A stretch of 64,000 nucleotides of DNA from Terriglobus albidus (GCF_008000815.1 NZ_CP042806.1:1-64000), one strand, 5' to 3'. Positions 1 to 9,323 are shown, counted from the first letter of the stretch. Made by a program: numbers and translations. The notes: generated by a model not told the origin, from the sequence alone.

Positions 1-28
1 ATCGGCTCACCTACACTAGAAAGAACCA

Positions 29-1801
29 GTGGCGGATGATTTCGCACAGCTCGTCAAGCGGCAGGCCGACATCGTTAAGATCGTCGAAGAGTACGTCCGC
101 CTCCGCAAAAGCGGAGCCCAGAACTACTCCGGCCTTTGCCCCTTCCACAAAGAGAAGTCCCCGTCTTTCTCCGTAAACGCAGTCCATGGCTACTTCTACT
201 GCTTCGGCTGCCATGAGAAGGGCGATGTCTTCACCTTTGTCATGAAACTGGAGAATGTCGGCTTCCCAGAGGCGTTGCGCATCGTCGCCCAGAAGGCCGG
301 CATCCCGCTGCCCAAACGCGACTTCTCCTCTCCCGACGAAGCCCGCGAAGCAGGCTTGCGGCGGCAACTCCTCGATGTCCACGAGGCCGCGACACAGTAC
401 TTCCAGGCAGCCCTGAACTCCCCCATGGCGGCGCGCGCCCGCGAGTATATGAGCGGCCGCGGCATTACGCCTGAGACCGTACAGCGCTTCCGCATCGGCT
501 TCGCTCCGGATGACTTCAATCACATGCGCGACGAGTTGCGGAAACACTTCAGCGAAGAGGTGCTGCGCGCCAGCGGTCTGTTCACCAGCAAAGAACAGGA
601 CCAGCAGGGACTGCCAACCGGCAATCTCTATGCGCGCTTCCGCAACCGCGTCACCTTTCCCATCTGCAACGAGCAGGGCAAAGTTATCGCCTTCACGGCG
701 CGTGCTCTGCTTCCCGACGAAAAGACGCCGAAGTATCTCAACTCACCGGAGACCGCTCTCTATACCAAGGGACAGGTCCTCTTTAATCTGGATAAAGCAA
801 AAGCCGCTATCCGGGCACAGGACTACGCCCTGCTGGTGGAAGGCCAGATGGACTGCATCTCCGTCTTCATGGCCGGCATTCAGCCTGTCCTGGCGACCAG
901 CGGCACCGCCTTCACCGAGGCACAGGTGCGCCTGCTCTCGCGCTTCACTAAACGCGTCGTCGTAAACTTCGACCCCGATACGGCCGGAGCCACCGCCGCG
1001 GAGAAGTCCATCGCCCTGCTTACCGAAGAGGACTTCGAGGTCAAGGTTGTGACTCTTGAAGGCGGCCTTGACCCCGATCGTTTTGTCCGGGAACAAGGCA
1101 TCCAGGCCTACGGCGCAGCCCTGCGCGGCGCTCGAAGGCACTCTGATTACCTGATCGAGCGGGCACGTACCCAGTTTCCGCCGCGTACGCCGGAGGCCAA
1201 GGTAAAGGCCGTGAACTACCTTATGCCGCACATCCGGCGTGTCCCCTCGGCGATTCAGCGCGACGCCTTTATCACCGACGCTGCTCAAAAGCTTGGCATC
1301 GACTCATCCATCCTCAGGCAGGAGATGAAGCAGGCAGCCGCCAATCGGCTTGGCTCCATCCGTCAGAACACGGTGGCTCCTGTCTCTGAGACCGAACGCC
1401 TGCTGTTGCGCGCTTTGGTACAGCCCGAAGGCTCCTCTCCTCGCCAGATGGCGAGCCAACAGCTTGCCGCCCACCCGGAGTGGTATGACGGCCTGACCAC
1501 CGCCGCACTCATGGAACAGCTTGCCAATGCACCCGTTCCCGCCAACCCGCTGGAAGCCGCTCCGGAGCCGCAGCTGGCCGCCGTACTCGCCACTGTTCTG
1601 GCAGAGTCGCACGCCGGAGACGATCAGTTGCCAACCCAGCTCAACGGCGCACTCCATACCCTGCATCGCCGCAGCATGGAGAGAAGGCAGCGCGAGATCC
1701 GCGTAACCATCGCTGAAGCCGACCGCCGCGGAGATACATCTATGGTCGGGAAGCTGACAGAAGAGCTAATGGTAATTAGCCGTCAGTTACGAGAGTTATA
1801 G
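29..1801 (+). CDS. dnaG: DNA primase DnaG
   Basis: Synthesises the RNA primers for chromosomal replication. The 590-residue frame starts with GTG and has the expected DnaG order. An N-terminal CHC2 zinc ribbon (C37, H40, C58, C61) is followed by the RNA-polymerase core. The TOPRIM segment has the catalytic glutamate in LLVEGQMD (E271) and the metal-binding DPD near 315-317. A variable C-terminal helicase-binding region follows. Length is normal for the family. Only 28 bases precede the start, so upstream context (often rpoD or housekeeping genes) is not visible. The identification is secure; the exact start is less certain because no strong ribosome site is seen. Confidence 0.96.
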   Translation: MADDFAQLVKRQADIVKIVEEYVRLRKSGAQNYSGLCPFHKEKSPSFSVNAVHGYFYCFGCHEKGDVFTFVMKLENVGFPEALRIVAQKAGIPLPKRDFSSPDEAREAGLRRQLLDVHEAATQYFQAALNSPMAARAREYMSGRGITPETVQRFRIGFAPDDFNHMRDELRKHFSEEVLRASGLFTSKEQDQQGLPTGNLYARFRNRVTFPICNEQGKVIAFTARALLPDEKTPKYLNSPETALYTKGQVLFNLDKAKAAIRAQDYALLVEGQMDCISVFMAGIQPVLATSGTAFTEAQVRLLSRFTKRVVVNFDPDTAGATAAEKSIALLTEEDFEVKVVTLEGGLDPDRFVREQGIQAYGAALRGARRHSDYLIERARTQFPPRTPEAKVKAVNYLMPHIRRVPSAIQRDAFITDAAQKLGIDSSILRQEMKQAAANRLGSIRQNTVAPVSETERLLLRALVQPEGSSPRQMASQQLAAHPEWYDGLTTAALMEQLANAPVPANPLEAAPEPQLAAVLATVLAESHAGDDQLPTQLNGALHTLHRRSMERRQREIRVTIAEADRRGDTSMVGKLTEELMVISRQLREL

Positions 1802-1820
1802 GCTGGTTACCACGAAGGCC

Positions 1821-1849
1821 CTTAAGCTCTCTCGAGTGTTGGGCTTAAG
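1821..1849. terminator. Weak inverted repeat after dnaG
   Basis: CTTAAGC and GCTTAAG form a 7-bp stem with a 15-base loop, 20 bases past the dnaG stop. There is no T-run, so it could be a weak terminator or chance. The rest of the roughly 300 bases before the next gene shows nothing else recognisable. Confidence 0.3.
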
Positions 1850-2099
1850 ACATTACGATTCGTGAAAAGTTGTGCTTTTCGCTATCTAAATTCAGGGGAT
1901 CGTGCAAACCTGTTAGCAGATATCCCACGAGCTCGATCCCGATTGGCTATCAAACAAAAGATAGGCACCTGGAATCTCAACGATTCGAGTCTCCCGATGC
2001 CACATGTTGCACGATAGAAAGCATCATAAGGAAAAAGATCGTAATTTTTTCCGCCCGGCTGCTGAGCTGCACTACTCCCGGCTCTCAAGGACTGTGTCT

Positions 2100-3305
2100 G
2101 TGCGTATCCTTCATTTGATTTCGTCACTGGATCTCCGCGGAGGAGGCCCAGCAGAGGTGGTTCGTCTTCTGGGCAAAACGCAAGCCGCTATGGGGTATAG
2201 CGTCGAGGCGGTCAGCGCGGATGACGAAGCTACGGATATCTCCACCTTTGAATTTCCCGTACATCGGCTCGGTCCTGGCATCGGGTACGGTTACTCCAAA
2301 CGCCTGTCCGAATGGCTGAAGAACAACCGCTCACGATTCGATGCCGTGATCGTGCATGGACTGTGGCAGTATCCGCATCAGGCGGCCTACACCCTGCTGC
2401 GCGGTCATGTTCCTTACTTTGTCTTCGTCCACGGCATGCTGGACCCCTGGTTCAACCAGAGCTTCCATTTCAAGCATGTGAAAAAGCTTCTTTACTGGCA
2501 CACGATCGGGCGCAGCGCTCTCGATGGCGCGGCCTCTGTCATCTTCACGACAGACGAGGAGCTTCTCCGATCCGCATCGGCGTTCTTTCCATATAAGTGG
2601 CGGGCGATGGTTGCTGCTCTAGGGATTGAGGGACCGCAACATCCTGTCGATCCATCGGGCCTGTACCAAAGATGGCCTCAGCTGAAGCAGAGAGAGTACC
2701 TCCTGTTCTTCGGCAGGCTCCATCCTAAAAAGGGATGCGATCTGCTTCTAAAAGCATTTGCCCGTGTCGAGACCGACAGCGAGCGGATGCTGGTCTTCGC
2801 TGGTCCTGCGGACCGTTCCTATGGACAGTACCTTCGCGAGCTGGCAAAGGAGTTGGATATAGAGGACCGCATTCTCTGGACCGGCATGGTGCAAGGCGCA
2901 GAGAAATGGGCCATGCTGCAGGAGGCCGACGCCTTTGTACTTCCCTCACACCAGGAGAACTTCGCCATCGCTGCCGTGGAAGCCATGTGCTGCGGCACGC
3001 CGGTCCTGTTGAGCGATAAGGTGCAGATTTACCGGAATGTAGTGCAGGAAGGCGCGGGCCTGGCGGAGCCGGACACGCTGGCAGGTACGGTGTGCCTGCT
3101 GCAACGCTGGGCTGCTCTGGACAATCATGCCAGGGCAACCATGGGGAAAAACGCCCGGACAGCCTATCGGCAACGGTATACGGCCGTGGCTTCTACTGAG
3201 AATCTCATGCACCAGATCGAGACCGAGTTGCGCAGATTACGCCGGCCGGCTCCAGGTCTTCCATTCGGCGGCTCTCAAAGCGCAGCGAGGCATAGCGGAC
3301 TCTAA
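2100..3305 (+). CDS. Glycosyltransferase family 4 (GT-B fold)
   Basis: Transfers a sugar from a nucleotide-sugar donor, probably in polysaccharide or exopolysaccharide assembly in the cytoplasm. The open frame reaches back to 2004. I chose GTG at 2100 because a CAAGGA ribosome site lies 8 bases upstream and the protein then begins VRILHLISSLDLRGGGPAE, the usual N-terminal beta strand and glycine loop of GT4 enzymes. The donor-site half contains FFGRLHPKKG and the E-x7-E segment ENFAIAAVE. The acceptor and product cannot be told from sequence. It is followed after 2 bases by a membrane protein gene, so the two are probably co-transcribed. Confidence 0.85.
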   Translation: MRILHLISSLDLRGGGPAEVVRLLGKTQAAMGYSVEAVSADDEATDISTFEFPVHRLGPGIGYGYSKRLSEWLKNNRSRFDAVIVHGLWQYPHQAAYTLLRGHVPYFVFVHGMLDPWFNQSFHFKHVKKLLYWHTIGRSALDGAASVIFTTDEELLRSASAFFPYKWRAMVAALGIEGPQHPVDPSGLYQRWPQLKQREYLLFFGRLHPKKGCDLLLKAFARVETDSERMLVFAGPADRSYGQYLRELAKELDIEDRILWTGMVQGAEKWAMLQEADAFVLPSHQENFAIAAVEAMCCGTPVLLSDKVQIYRNVVQEGAGLAEPDTLAGTVCLLQRWAALDNHARATMGKNARTAYRQRYTAVASTENLMHQIETELRRLRRPAPGLPFGGSQSAARHSGL

Positions 3306-3307
3306 GT

Positions 3308-4006
3308 ATGCAAAAGATGCAGCTCCCTAATCCTTACCCTTCGCCGGTACGCTATGGCGCCGCCGTCGGTGTTGCGACCTTGTCCATCGTCCTCAGCTCA
3401 GTGCTGCTTCGGATGGGCATCCGGCTGGAGTCCGCATGGATGATTGCCGCTGTCACCCTCGCCGCCTGGTTCGGCGGCTTGGGGCCCGGCCTGTTGTCGA
3501 CCGCATTCTGTTTTGCCGGGCAGATGTTGCTTCGCTTTCCGGAAGGAAGCTGGAGAGTGGAAGGGACAAGCGAGTGGGTCGGCCTGTGCGCCTTCGTCAT
3601 CAATGCGCTGCTGATTTCGTTCCTGTTTCGCTCCCACTATCGCGTCCGCGCCTGGCGTAAGGTGTCTCCGGTCGCGGTCACCGGTGGATACTGGTGGCGG
3701 TATGACATCGGCGGCGAAAGCGTAGAACTTAGTTCACCCGCTTTTCCCCACGTCACGATCACACGCACCTATACCGACTGGCTGCGGCAGATCGCGCGGC
3801 AGGACCGCGAACGCGTCGAAGCTGCGATACACACGGCTCTTTCCAGCGGCCAGATCGACCTGCAGTTCCACATGATCCTGCCGGAAGGCGTTACCCGGTT
3901 AGTAGAGATGCGCGGCGTCCGCCCGGAAGGCAAAGAAAATGGCCTTCTCGCGGTTTGCCTGGAGATGGGCGCACCGACCCCCGATCCTCAGGCGTTTCTG
4001 CACTAG
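3308..4006 (+). CDS. DUF4118-like membrane protein with PAS-like tail, no kinase
   Basis: The first ~105 residues hold four hydrophobic segments in the pattern of the DUF4118 sensor region of KdpD-type kinases (AWFGGLGPGLLSTAFCF). The remaining ~120 residues look like a degenerate PAS fold. No HisKA or HATPase follows, so it cannot signal as a kinase on its own. It may be a decayed or stand-alone sensor. The stop codon TAG (4004-4006) lies in the CTAG that forms the left edge of a palindromic element, so the present C-terminus may have been created by that insertion. Family assignment is moderate; role unknown. Confidence 0.6.
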   Translation: MQKMQLPNPYPSPVRYGAAVGVATLSIVLSSVLLRMGIRLESAWMIAAVTLAAWFGGLGPGLLSTAFCFAGQMLLRFPEGSWRVEGTSEWVGLCAFVINALLISFLFRSHYRVRAWRKVSPVAVTGGYWWRYDIGGESVELSSPAFPHVTITRTYTDWLRQIARQDRERVEAAIHTALSSGQIDLQFHMILPEGVTRLVEMRGVRPEGKENGLLAVCLEMGAPTPDPQAFLH

Positions 4007-4111
4007 TGTCCTGAATCTAAAGCGTTGCGAGCGCAAATTCGTCCACACAAGGCCGATGCCACAAGTCGAGGCCGCCAACGTAATGGACGAATTTGCACCG
4101 CAACGCCCTAG
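4003..4111. repeat. Palindromic element, family B copy 1 (CTAG-bounded)
   Basis: CTAG at 4003-4006 and CTAG at 4108-4111 bound a segment with inverted arms GCGTTGCG..GCAAATTCGTCCA (4022-4045) and TGGACGAATTTGC..CGCAACGC (4085-4107). The start AGTGTCCTGAATCTAAAG matches the start of the element at 19714 with few changes. The two convergent flanking genes both end in the TAG read from these CTAG sites. Confidence 0.75.
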
Positions 4112-4599
4112 GCCGGAATCTTGTTCCGCTTGCGCTTATAGTCCAATAGCTCCTCTTTCCAGTTCACCTGAGGCATGCCTGCATGTTTCGCCTGTTGCTG
4201 CAGGCGTTCGATCGCCTCTCCAAATGGTGTCTGCGGTTCTGTGCTGTCCTCACCAGAGGACTCCGACGACGGCGCCGGCATCACATGAACCTCATGCGGA
4301 GCCGCTGCTGCCGGGTTGTGCTCCTGCTGGATGTGTTGCTGGCGCTCAGCAAACTGTTCCGGAGTCATCATGGAGGTGGGTAGTCCCATGGGATCGTACA
4401 CAATTCCCTCAGCCATGAGCTTACGGGCAGTCACTGTCAGATTGTCGCGACGGGTTGTGGCGGTACGAAGAGCGCGTTCGCGCTCGGGTTCAGACTCGAA
4501 CTGCGCGTGATGCCGAAGATGCTCGATTTTACGGTCATACAAGTCAATCTCACGAAGCAGATCCTTCAGAAAATACTTGTCATGAACAACATGACGCAT
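4108..4599 (-). CDS. Conserved hypothetical protein, charged, about 163 residues
   Basis: I do not recognise a named family. The frame is open to 4737, but ATG at 4599 has a GGAGAG site 9 bases upstream and starts MRHVVHDKYFLKDLLREID, a helical, coiled-coil-like stretch. The middle is Glu/Gln rich, with a Pro/Ala/Ser linker. The end is strongly basic (DYKRKRNKIPA), suggesting nucleic-acid or acidic-partner binding. No signal peptide or membrane segment is seen, so it is probably cytoplasmic. Its TAG stop is taken from the right CTAG of the neighbouring palindromic element, so a few native C-terminal residues could have been lost. Confidence 0.6.
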   Translation of the reverse strand: MRHVVHDKYFLKDLLREIDLYDRKIEHLRHHAQFESEPERERALRTATTRRDNLTVTARKLMAEGIVYDPMGLPTSMMTPEQFAERQQHIQQEHNPAAAAPHEVHVMPAPSSESSGEDSTEPQTPFGEAIERLQQQAKHAGMPQVNWKEELLDYKRKRNKIPA

Positions 4600-4797
4600 G
4601 GATGTCATCTCTCCAAAGCCGATATGGCTACAGACGTTGTCGTGCTTTGGTTGGGGCGAAAGACGTGCGGAGCGCAGATGCCCTGGAAGGATGAGGGACC
4701 CTTCCGGAATAGGGGCCATCGGCTCTCGACCGCCCATGAACCTGATGAAGAGATAGATGCAGAAAGACCGGCCGACAGTTGTGTCAGCTAAAACACG

Positions 4798-4825
4798 AAG
4801 GGGACAGCGCGAACGCTGTCCCCTT
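4798..4825 (-). terminator. Rho-independent-type hairpin after the cold-shock gene
   Basis: AAGGGGACAGCG and CGCTGTCCCCTT form a perfect 12-bp stem with a 4-base loop, 24 bases past the cold-shock stop. On the minus strand it runs into CGTGTTTTA, a modest T tract. Strand choice follows the gene it ends. Confidence 0.8.
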
Positions 4826-4848
4826 CGGCACTCTATCCGTGAGTGAAC

Positions 4849-5049
4849 TTAGACTGCCGTAACGTTCTCAGCCTGGAAGCCCTTCGGGCCCTTCACGACG
4901 TTGAACTGAACGCGCTGTCCCTCGGCGAGCGAGCGGAAGCCGTTGGCATTGATGGCGGTGTGGTGCACGAAAACATCCTCACCGTTGTCGCGGCTCAGAA
5001 AGCCGAATCCCTTGGCGTCGTTAAACCACTTCACTGTTCCCTGTTCCAT
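4849..5049 (-). CDS. Cold-shock domain protein (CspA family)
   Basis: A 66-residue single cold-shock domain that binds single-stranded RNA/DNA and melts RNA structure at low temperature or in general growth. RNP1 is KGFGFL and RNP2 is VFVHH; the opening [18 protein letters not shown] is typical. GAGGAA sits 8 bases before the ATG. A long non-coding stretch upstream (about 160 bases to the next repeat) leaves room for the structured 5' leader such genes often have. That leader is inferred, not shown. It is a single gene with its own terminator. Confidence 0.95.
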   Translation of the reverse strand: MEQGTVKWFNDAKGFGFLSRDNGEDVFVHHTAINANGFRSLAEGQRVQFNVVKGPKGFQAENVTAV

Positions 5050-5209
5050 TGTTGTTCCTCTTTACCTGTGATGTACCGCTGAATTCTGATGTTTGGAATT
5101 CTGCGTGTTCATCTTTGGGGGAACATGCAGGGATTACAAGATCGGATTCTACGATGTTGCCCAATGATACCAGATTTCCTCAGTGATGTTTTCCCCAGGG
5201 GCACGTCTT

Positions 5210-5324
5210 TAGAGCATTTTCCCTGTTGCTGGGTAGCCCGGCAGGGTGTGCAGCGGCGTTTTCATTGTGGAAAACGCCCATAGATACGGAAGCCCTACTC
5301 TACACCTACAGGGAAAATGCTCTA
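5210..5324. repeat. Palindromic element, family A copy 1 (full)
   Basis: Inverted ends TAGAGCATTTTCCCTGT and ACAGGGAAAATGCTCTA enclose an inner hairpin GGCGTTTTC-ATTGTG-GAAAACGCC near 5257-5280. The outermost bases are TA on both sides. The right boundary supplies the TAG stop codon of the DUF885 gene on the minus strand. Confidence 0.9.
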
Positions 5325-7076
5325 ACGAGCCGCCTTCCGTGCCGCGATCCAGCGGTCGGTTCTGGCATCCAGAACATCCAGGGGGAGCGCCCCTCCGTCC
5401 AGCATCTCGTCGTGGAAAGTCCGGATGTCGAACTTCGGCCCCAATTCTTTCTTCGCCCGCTCCCGTAATTCCACAAATTTCAACTGTCCCAGCTTGTAAG
5501 AGAGCGCCTGGGCCGGCCACGCGATATAGCGGTCCGTCTCCGACTGGATCGTAGGCTCATCCACAGCATGTGAATTTCTCATAAATTCGACCACCTGGTC
5601 CCGCGACCAGCCGAGGTCATGGATTCCCGTATCGACCACCAGGCGCACCGCGCGGAAGAGCTCTGAAGAAAGTCGGCCATAGTCCGAGACCGGATCCTGG
5701 TAGAAACCGACCTCTTTGCCCAGTTGCTCGGCATAGAGCGCCCAGCCCTCAACGTATGCGGAGTTGCCTCCGTGTAGCCGGAAGCTCGGCAGACCGGTTA
5801 GCTGCTGCTGGATCGAAAGCTGCATGTGATGCCCGGGAATCCCCTCGTGGTACGCGACGGCCTCGTCCTTGATGGTGTCGCGACGCTGGAAGTCGGAGAC
5901 AGCAACCGACACGCGGCCCGGCCGCTTTCCATCAGGGGTACCGGTCTGGTAATGAGTCGCCATGGCCGCCTGGAAGGCAGGGATCGCCTCGACGGTGACC
6001 GGTGACTTGGGCAGCAGGGTAAAGAGCTGCGGGAGCTTGGGCTCCATCTGCGCAATCGCCTTGCGGAAGTTGTCGAGGATCTGCTCATCCGAGGTGGGAA
6101 TGTACTTTGGATTCCCCACCAGAGACGCCCGGAAGCTGGCCAGGTCCGGATATCCGGCACGCTTGGCGACTGCGGTCATCTCGGTCTCAATCCGCTTGAT
6201 CTCATCCAGACCGATCTGGTGGATCTTTGCCGGCGGCAGATTCGTCGTGGTGCGGCTATAGATCGCTGCCTGGTAGCGGTGCTTGCCGTCCGGCAATGAG
6301 GTAATCGAAAGCTGCGTCCGGCCATGCGACGCATACTCGTCCCGCACATAGGCAGCAAACTGCCGGTACGCCGGAAACACCTCTTTTTCGACCATTTCGC
6401 TGATCTGATCGGTCAGGCGCTTTTTGTCCGCGTCAGAGAAGCTCGCAGGAAACTTCTGGGTCGGGCGCAGGAATGGGTTGGCACGGATCACTCCATCGCA
6501 CTGTCCTGGAACCTTCTCCAGAAGAAATCGCACCGGCATCAGGTGATCGTTCTCGCCGGCCTTCATCGCTTCGATCGTCTGCTGGAAGACGCGCGGAACC
6601 TGGTGCAGCCGCGCGATGTAGTCCTCATAATGCTTCACCGAATCCAGAGGAACGGCATTCGGAAGATCGGCGAGACTAGTGTGCGGCCCGCCCATCTGGT
6701 CGACGGGCATCTCATAGTCCTTCAGCTCATAGTTCTCGAGAGCCAGCTTCAGGCTGCGGACAGCGAGCTGGTGCGAGAGCAGATCCTGCTCCGGAAATCC
6801 CGCGGTCGAAATCGCATCCAGCTTTGCAAGGTACGCCTTGCGGTGCTCGTTCTGGCGGGCCATCGTCGCCAGGGAGACATCGTCGAGCTGGTCGTTATAG
6901 CGATAGTCACCGTAAGCCGTCGCACGCTGGGGCGACTGCCGCAAACTCTCCTGGAACTCGTCTTCGAAGAGCTTGTTCTGAGCGGCAATCCGCTCTGTGA
7001 CAGGCACAACCTGGGCGAAGGCGGCCGCAGACACAGCAATGCCGCTGGAGAGAACTACCGCACGGAGAAAACGCAT
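5322..7076 (-). CDS. Secreted DUF885 family hydrolase/peptidase-like protein
   Basis: A 584-residue protein with a clear Sec signal peptide (cleavage after ~22 residues, AAAFAQ). The DUF885 body carries the zinc-type motif AYHEGIPGHHMQ (HExxxGHH) near residue 400. A downstream YVEGWALYAEQLGKEVGFY segment has the glutamates typical of the family. Members are common in Acidobacteria and resemble metallopeptidases, but the substrate is unknown. The final codons read ..KAAR then TAG, where TAG is the boundary of a palindromic element. Homologues should show whether residues were lost. Probably transcribed alone. Confidence 0.85.
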   Translation of the reverse strand: MRFLRAVVLSSGIAVSAAAFAQVVPVTERIAAQNKLFEDEFQESLRQSPQRATAYGDYRYNDQLDDVSLATMARQNEHRKAYLAKLDAISTAGFPEQDLLSHQLAVRSLKLALENYELKDYEMPVDQMGGPHTSLADLPNAVPLDSVKHYEDYIARLHQVPRVFQQTIEAMKAGENDHLMPVRFLLEKVPGQCDGVIRANPFLRPTQKFPASFSDADKKRLTDQISEMVEKEVFPAYRQFAAYVRDEYASHGRTQLSITSLPDGKHRYQAAIYSRTTTNLPPAKIHQIGLDEIKRIETEMTAVAKRAGYPDLASFRASLVGNPKYIPTSDEQILDNFRKAIAQMEPKLPQLFTLLPKSPVTVEAIPAFQAAMATHYQTGTPDGKRPGRVSVAVSDFQRRDTIKDEAVAYHEGIPGHHMQLSIQQQLTGLPSFRLHGGNSAYVEGWALYAEQLGKEVGFYQDPVSDYGRLSSELFRAVRLVVDTGIHDLGWSRDQVVEFMRNSHAVDEPTIQSETDRYIAWPAQALSYKLGQLKFVELRERAKKELGPKFDIRTFHDEMLDGGALPLDVLDARTDRWIAARKAAR

Positions 7077-7123
7077 GCAGCGACAATACCAGAGATCGTC
7101 CGGGACTCCTCGTCCCTTCTCGT

Positions 7124-7279
7124 CTACTCTTCTTCGTCGTTGAGGACTTCGTCTTCGATCTGCATGTCATGGAACTCTTCGGAGTCAAAAACTTCTCCGC
7201 ACTGGAGACATTCAACGAACTCCGCATCTTCATCGCGGGAGACGACGCGGACCTGAGGGTGCTTGCAGTCAAGGTTCAT
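7124..7279 (-). CDS. Small acidic CxxC protein, 51 residues
   Basis: Read directly from the minus strand: ATG at 7277-7279 to TAG at 7124-7126, translating MNLDCKHPQVRVVSRDEDAE, then a segment with CLQCGEVF, ending in an acidic tail NDEEE. C5, C24 and C27 plus H7 could form a small zinc site. It sits 48 bases upstream of the DUF885 gene on the same strand. There is no strong ribosome site. It looks like one of the short zinc-ribbon proteins often left unannotated. Function unknown. Confidence 0.6.
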   Translation of the reverse strand: MNLDCKHPQVRVVSRDEDAEFVECLQCGEVFDSEEFHDMQIEDEVLNDEEE

Positions 7280-7378
7280 GGGATGAATCGATCCGGAAGA
7301 CACGGCATACCGTGGGTCCCCGGATGACTCGGATTTTTACCCGCAATGGCCATTATGTCAACGCCATTCACCAACTTT

Positions 7379-7391
7379 GATAATAATTATC
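7379..7391. promoter_or_regulatory. Fur-box-like palindrome upstream of the isc cluster
   Basis: GATAATAATTATC is a perfect 6-bp inverted repeat around one base. It resembles half of the Fur consensus built from GATAAT units. It lies 93 bases before the Rrf2 regulator gene, upstream of the putative -35. Iron control of Fe-S assembly would make sense; binding is inference. Confidence 0.45.
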
Positions 7392-7403
7392 GTCTAATAG
7401 GTG

Positions 7404-7437
7404 TTGCTTTCACCCTGCGGGTGGACTAGACTTGTCC
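7404..7437 (+). promoter_or_regulatory. Possible promoter with Rrf2-type dyad
   Basis: TTGCTT (7404-7409) and TAGACT (7427-7432) lie 17 bases apart and could be -35/-10 boxes. GGACTAGACTTGTCC (7423-7437), an imperfect dyad with GGAC/GTCC arms, overlaps the -10. It is where an autoregulating Rrf2 protein would be expected to bind. Confidence 0.4.
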
Positions 7438-7483
7438 TATATCGTGAGACCTCCGGGTCTGTGCGATTCCCAGGCGAAACGGC

Positions 7484-7936
7484 ATGCTCAGGCTGACAAA
7501 AAAAGCGGACTACGGGCTGATGGCTCTGAAGTATCTGGCCGAGCAGGTGGACAACGGCGCCCAGAGCGCCAAGGACATTGCCGAGGCCTACCACATCCCC
7601 GCGCAGTTGCTTGCGAAGATCCTGCAGACGCTCGCCAAGGGCGGCCTGCTGGTCTCAACCGCAGGGACCCGCGGTGGTTACGCGCTGGCGCGGCCGGCAA
7701 ACCAGATCAGCGCCTTCGAGGTTATCCGCACGATCGATGGGCCGCTGTTTATTACCAGTTGCATTACGATTCACGGCGCCTGCGACCTGACGAGTACCTG
7801 CACCATCAAAGAACCACTACGCAAGGTGAATGACAGCATCAAAGAATTGCTGAGCGGCATTACGATCGCGGACCTGGCTGAATCGCCAGAGACCGGAACC
7901 GCGCTGGGCAGTGGCCTGGTAACGATCGCGCTGTAG
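7484..7936 (+). CDS. iscR: Rrf2 family Fe-S cluster regulator (IscR-like)
   Basis: A 150-residue winged-helix regulator. The opening LRLTKKADYGLMALKYLAEQ and the recognition region (IPAQLLAKILQTLAKGGLLVSTAGTRGGY) are typical of Rrf2 proteins. Three cysteines (SCITIHGACDLTSTC) sit where IscR binds its [2Fe-2S] cluster. Spacing is C-x6-C-x5-C rather than the E. coli C-x5-C-x5-C. It heads the isc gene series, 57 bases before iscS, which supports a role sensing Fe-S status and repressing the operon. Control of more distant genes cannot be judged. Confidence 0.88.
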   Translation: MLRLTKKADYGLMALKYLAEQVDNGAQSAKDIAEAYHIPAQLLAKILQTLAKGGLLVSTAGTRGGYALARPANQISAFEVIRTIDGPLFITSCITIHGACDLTSTCTIKEPLRKVNDSIKELLSGITIADLAESPETGTALGSGLVTIAL

Positions 7937-7993
7937 GCGAAATAGAAGTCCGATTCACGGACGGAAAAGATTGTAAGGAGAAGATCAAGAGTT

Positions 7994-9247
7994 ATGAGCA
8001 CTGTTGCCGCTACCGTTGCCGCGCCGAAGGGTGTGAAGCTCCCCATCTACATGGACAATCACGCCACCACGCCGCTGGATCCGCGCGTGTTGGAGGCGAT
8101 GATGCCCTACTTCACCACCGTCTTCGGAAACGCCGCCAGCCGCAATCACAGCTTCGGCTGGGAGGCAGAGCAGGCTGTAGAGAACGCCCGTGAGCAGGTC
8201 GCGAAGCTGATCGGCGCTACCGCCAAGGAGATCATCTTCACTTCGGGCGCGACTGAATCCAACAACCTCGCCATCAAGGGCATTGCCGAGATGTATCGCG
8301 AGCGCGGCAACCACATCATCACCCAGGTTACCGAGCACAAGGCCACTCTCGACACCTGTAAGAAGCTCGAGAAGCAGGGTTACCGCGTCACCTACCTGCC
8401 GGTGAAGGCTGACGGCCTCATCGACCTTGAAGACCTGAAGCGCGCCATCGACGACAAGACCATCCTTGTTTCGATCATGTACGCCAACAACGAGATCGGC
8501 GTCGTTCAGCCTATCGAAGAGATTGGCAAGCTCTGCCATGAGAAGGGCGTGCTCTTCCATAGTGACGGCGTGCAGGCCGTGGGCAAGATCCCGGTCAACG
8601 TCATCAAGGACAACATCGACGTCCTATCGCTCTCCGGCCACAAGATCTACGGACCCAAGGGCGTAGGCGCACTGTACGTTCGCCGCCGCAACCCGCGTGT
8701 GCAGATTTCGGAACAGATCAATGGCGGCGGTCATGAGCGCGGTATGCGTTCGGGCACACTGAACGTTCCCGGCATCGTCGGTCTGGGTAAGGCCTGCGAA
8801 CTCGCCGGCCAGGAGATGGAAGAAGAGTCCAAGCGCCTCTCTTCCCTGCGCGATCACCTCCGCCAGAAGTTCGAGTCCACGCTCGACTACATTCACGTCA
8901 ACGGCAATATGGAGCACCACCTGCCTGGCAACCTGAACATGAGCTTCGTGTACGTGGAAGGTGAGAGCCTGCTGATGGGTATCAACGACATCGCTGTGTC
9001 CTCCGGTTCGGCCTGCACCTCGGCTACCCTGGAACCCAGCTATGTGCTCAAGGCTCTCGGCCTGGGCGACGACGTTGCGCACAGCTCCATCCGCTTCGGC
9101 CTCGGCCGCTTCAACACGATCGAAGAAGTAGACTACGTTGCCGACAAGCTGATCGACGTAGTGCAGAAGTTGCGCGAACTCAGCCCGCTTTACGAGATGG
9201 TGAAGGAAGGCATCGACCTCAGCAAGATCGAGTGGGCGGCTCACTAA
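7994..9247 (+). CDS. iscS: Cysteine desulfurase IscS
   Basis: PLP enzyme that takes sulphur from cysteine and passes it as persulphide to the IscU scaffold. The 417 residues include [17 protein letters not shown] near the N-terminus and the PLP lysine in [10 protein letters not shown] (K217). The active-site cysteine lies on the flexible loop [13 protein letters not shown] (C341), and the C-terminal half ends with the [15 protein letters not shown] helix. It has about 15 extra residues before the conserved start. AAGGAG lies about 13 bases upstream of the ATG. It is flanked by the Rrf2 regulator and iscU on the same strand. Confidence 0.96.
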   Translation: MSTVAATVAAPKGVKLPIYMDNHATTPLDPRVLEAMMPYFTTVFGNAASRNHSFGWEAEQAVENAREQVAKLIGATAKEIIFTSGATESNNLAIKGIAEMYRERGNHIITQVTEHKATLDTCKKLEKQGYRVTYLPVKADGLIDLEDLKRAIDDKTILVSIMYANNEIGVVQPIEEIGKLCHEKGVLFHSDGVQAVGKIPVNVIKDNIDVLSLSGHKIYGPKGVGALYVRRRNPRVQISEQINGGGHERGMRSGTLNVPGIVGLGKACELAGQEMEEESKRLSSLRDHLRQKFESTLDYIHVNGNMEHHLPGNLNMSFVYVEGESLLMGINDIAVSSGSACTSATLEPSYVLKALGLGDDVAHSSIRFGLGRFNTIEEVDYVADKLIDVVQKLRELSPLYEMVKEGIDLSKIEWAAH

Positions 9248-9323
9248 ACAGAGAATTTGGACGAACCTTCGTCCGTGAAAGCTAATCTAAGACTCAAGGA
9301 ACCCGTGAGGGAGGAAACGAAAT

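Noticed and set aside
8624-9244. A 206-codon minus-strand frame across iscS.
   Set aside because: Antisense to a fully conserved gene, no family resemblance, no ribosome site.
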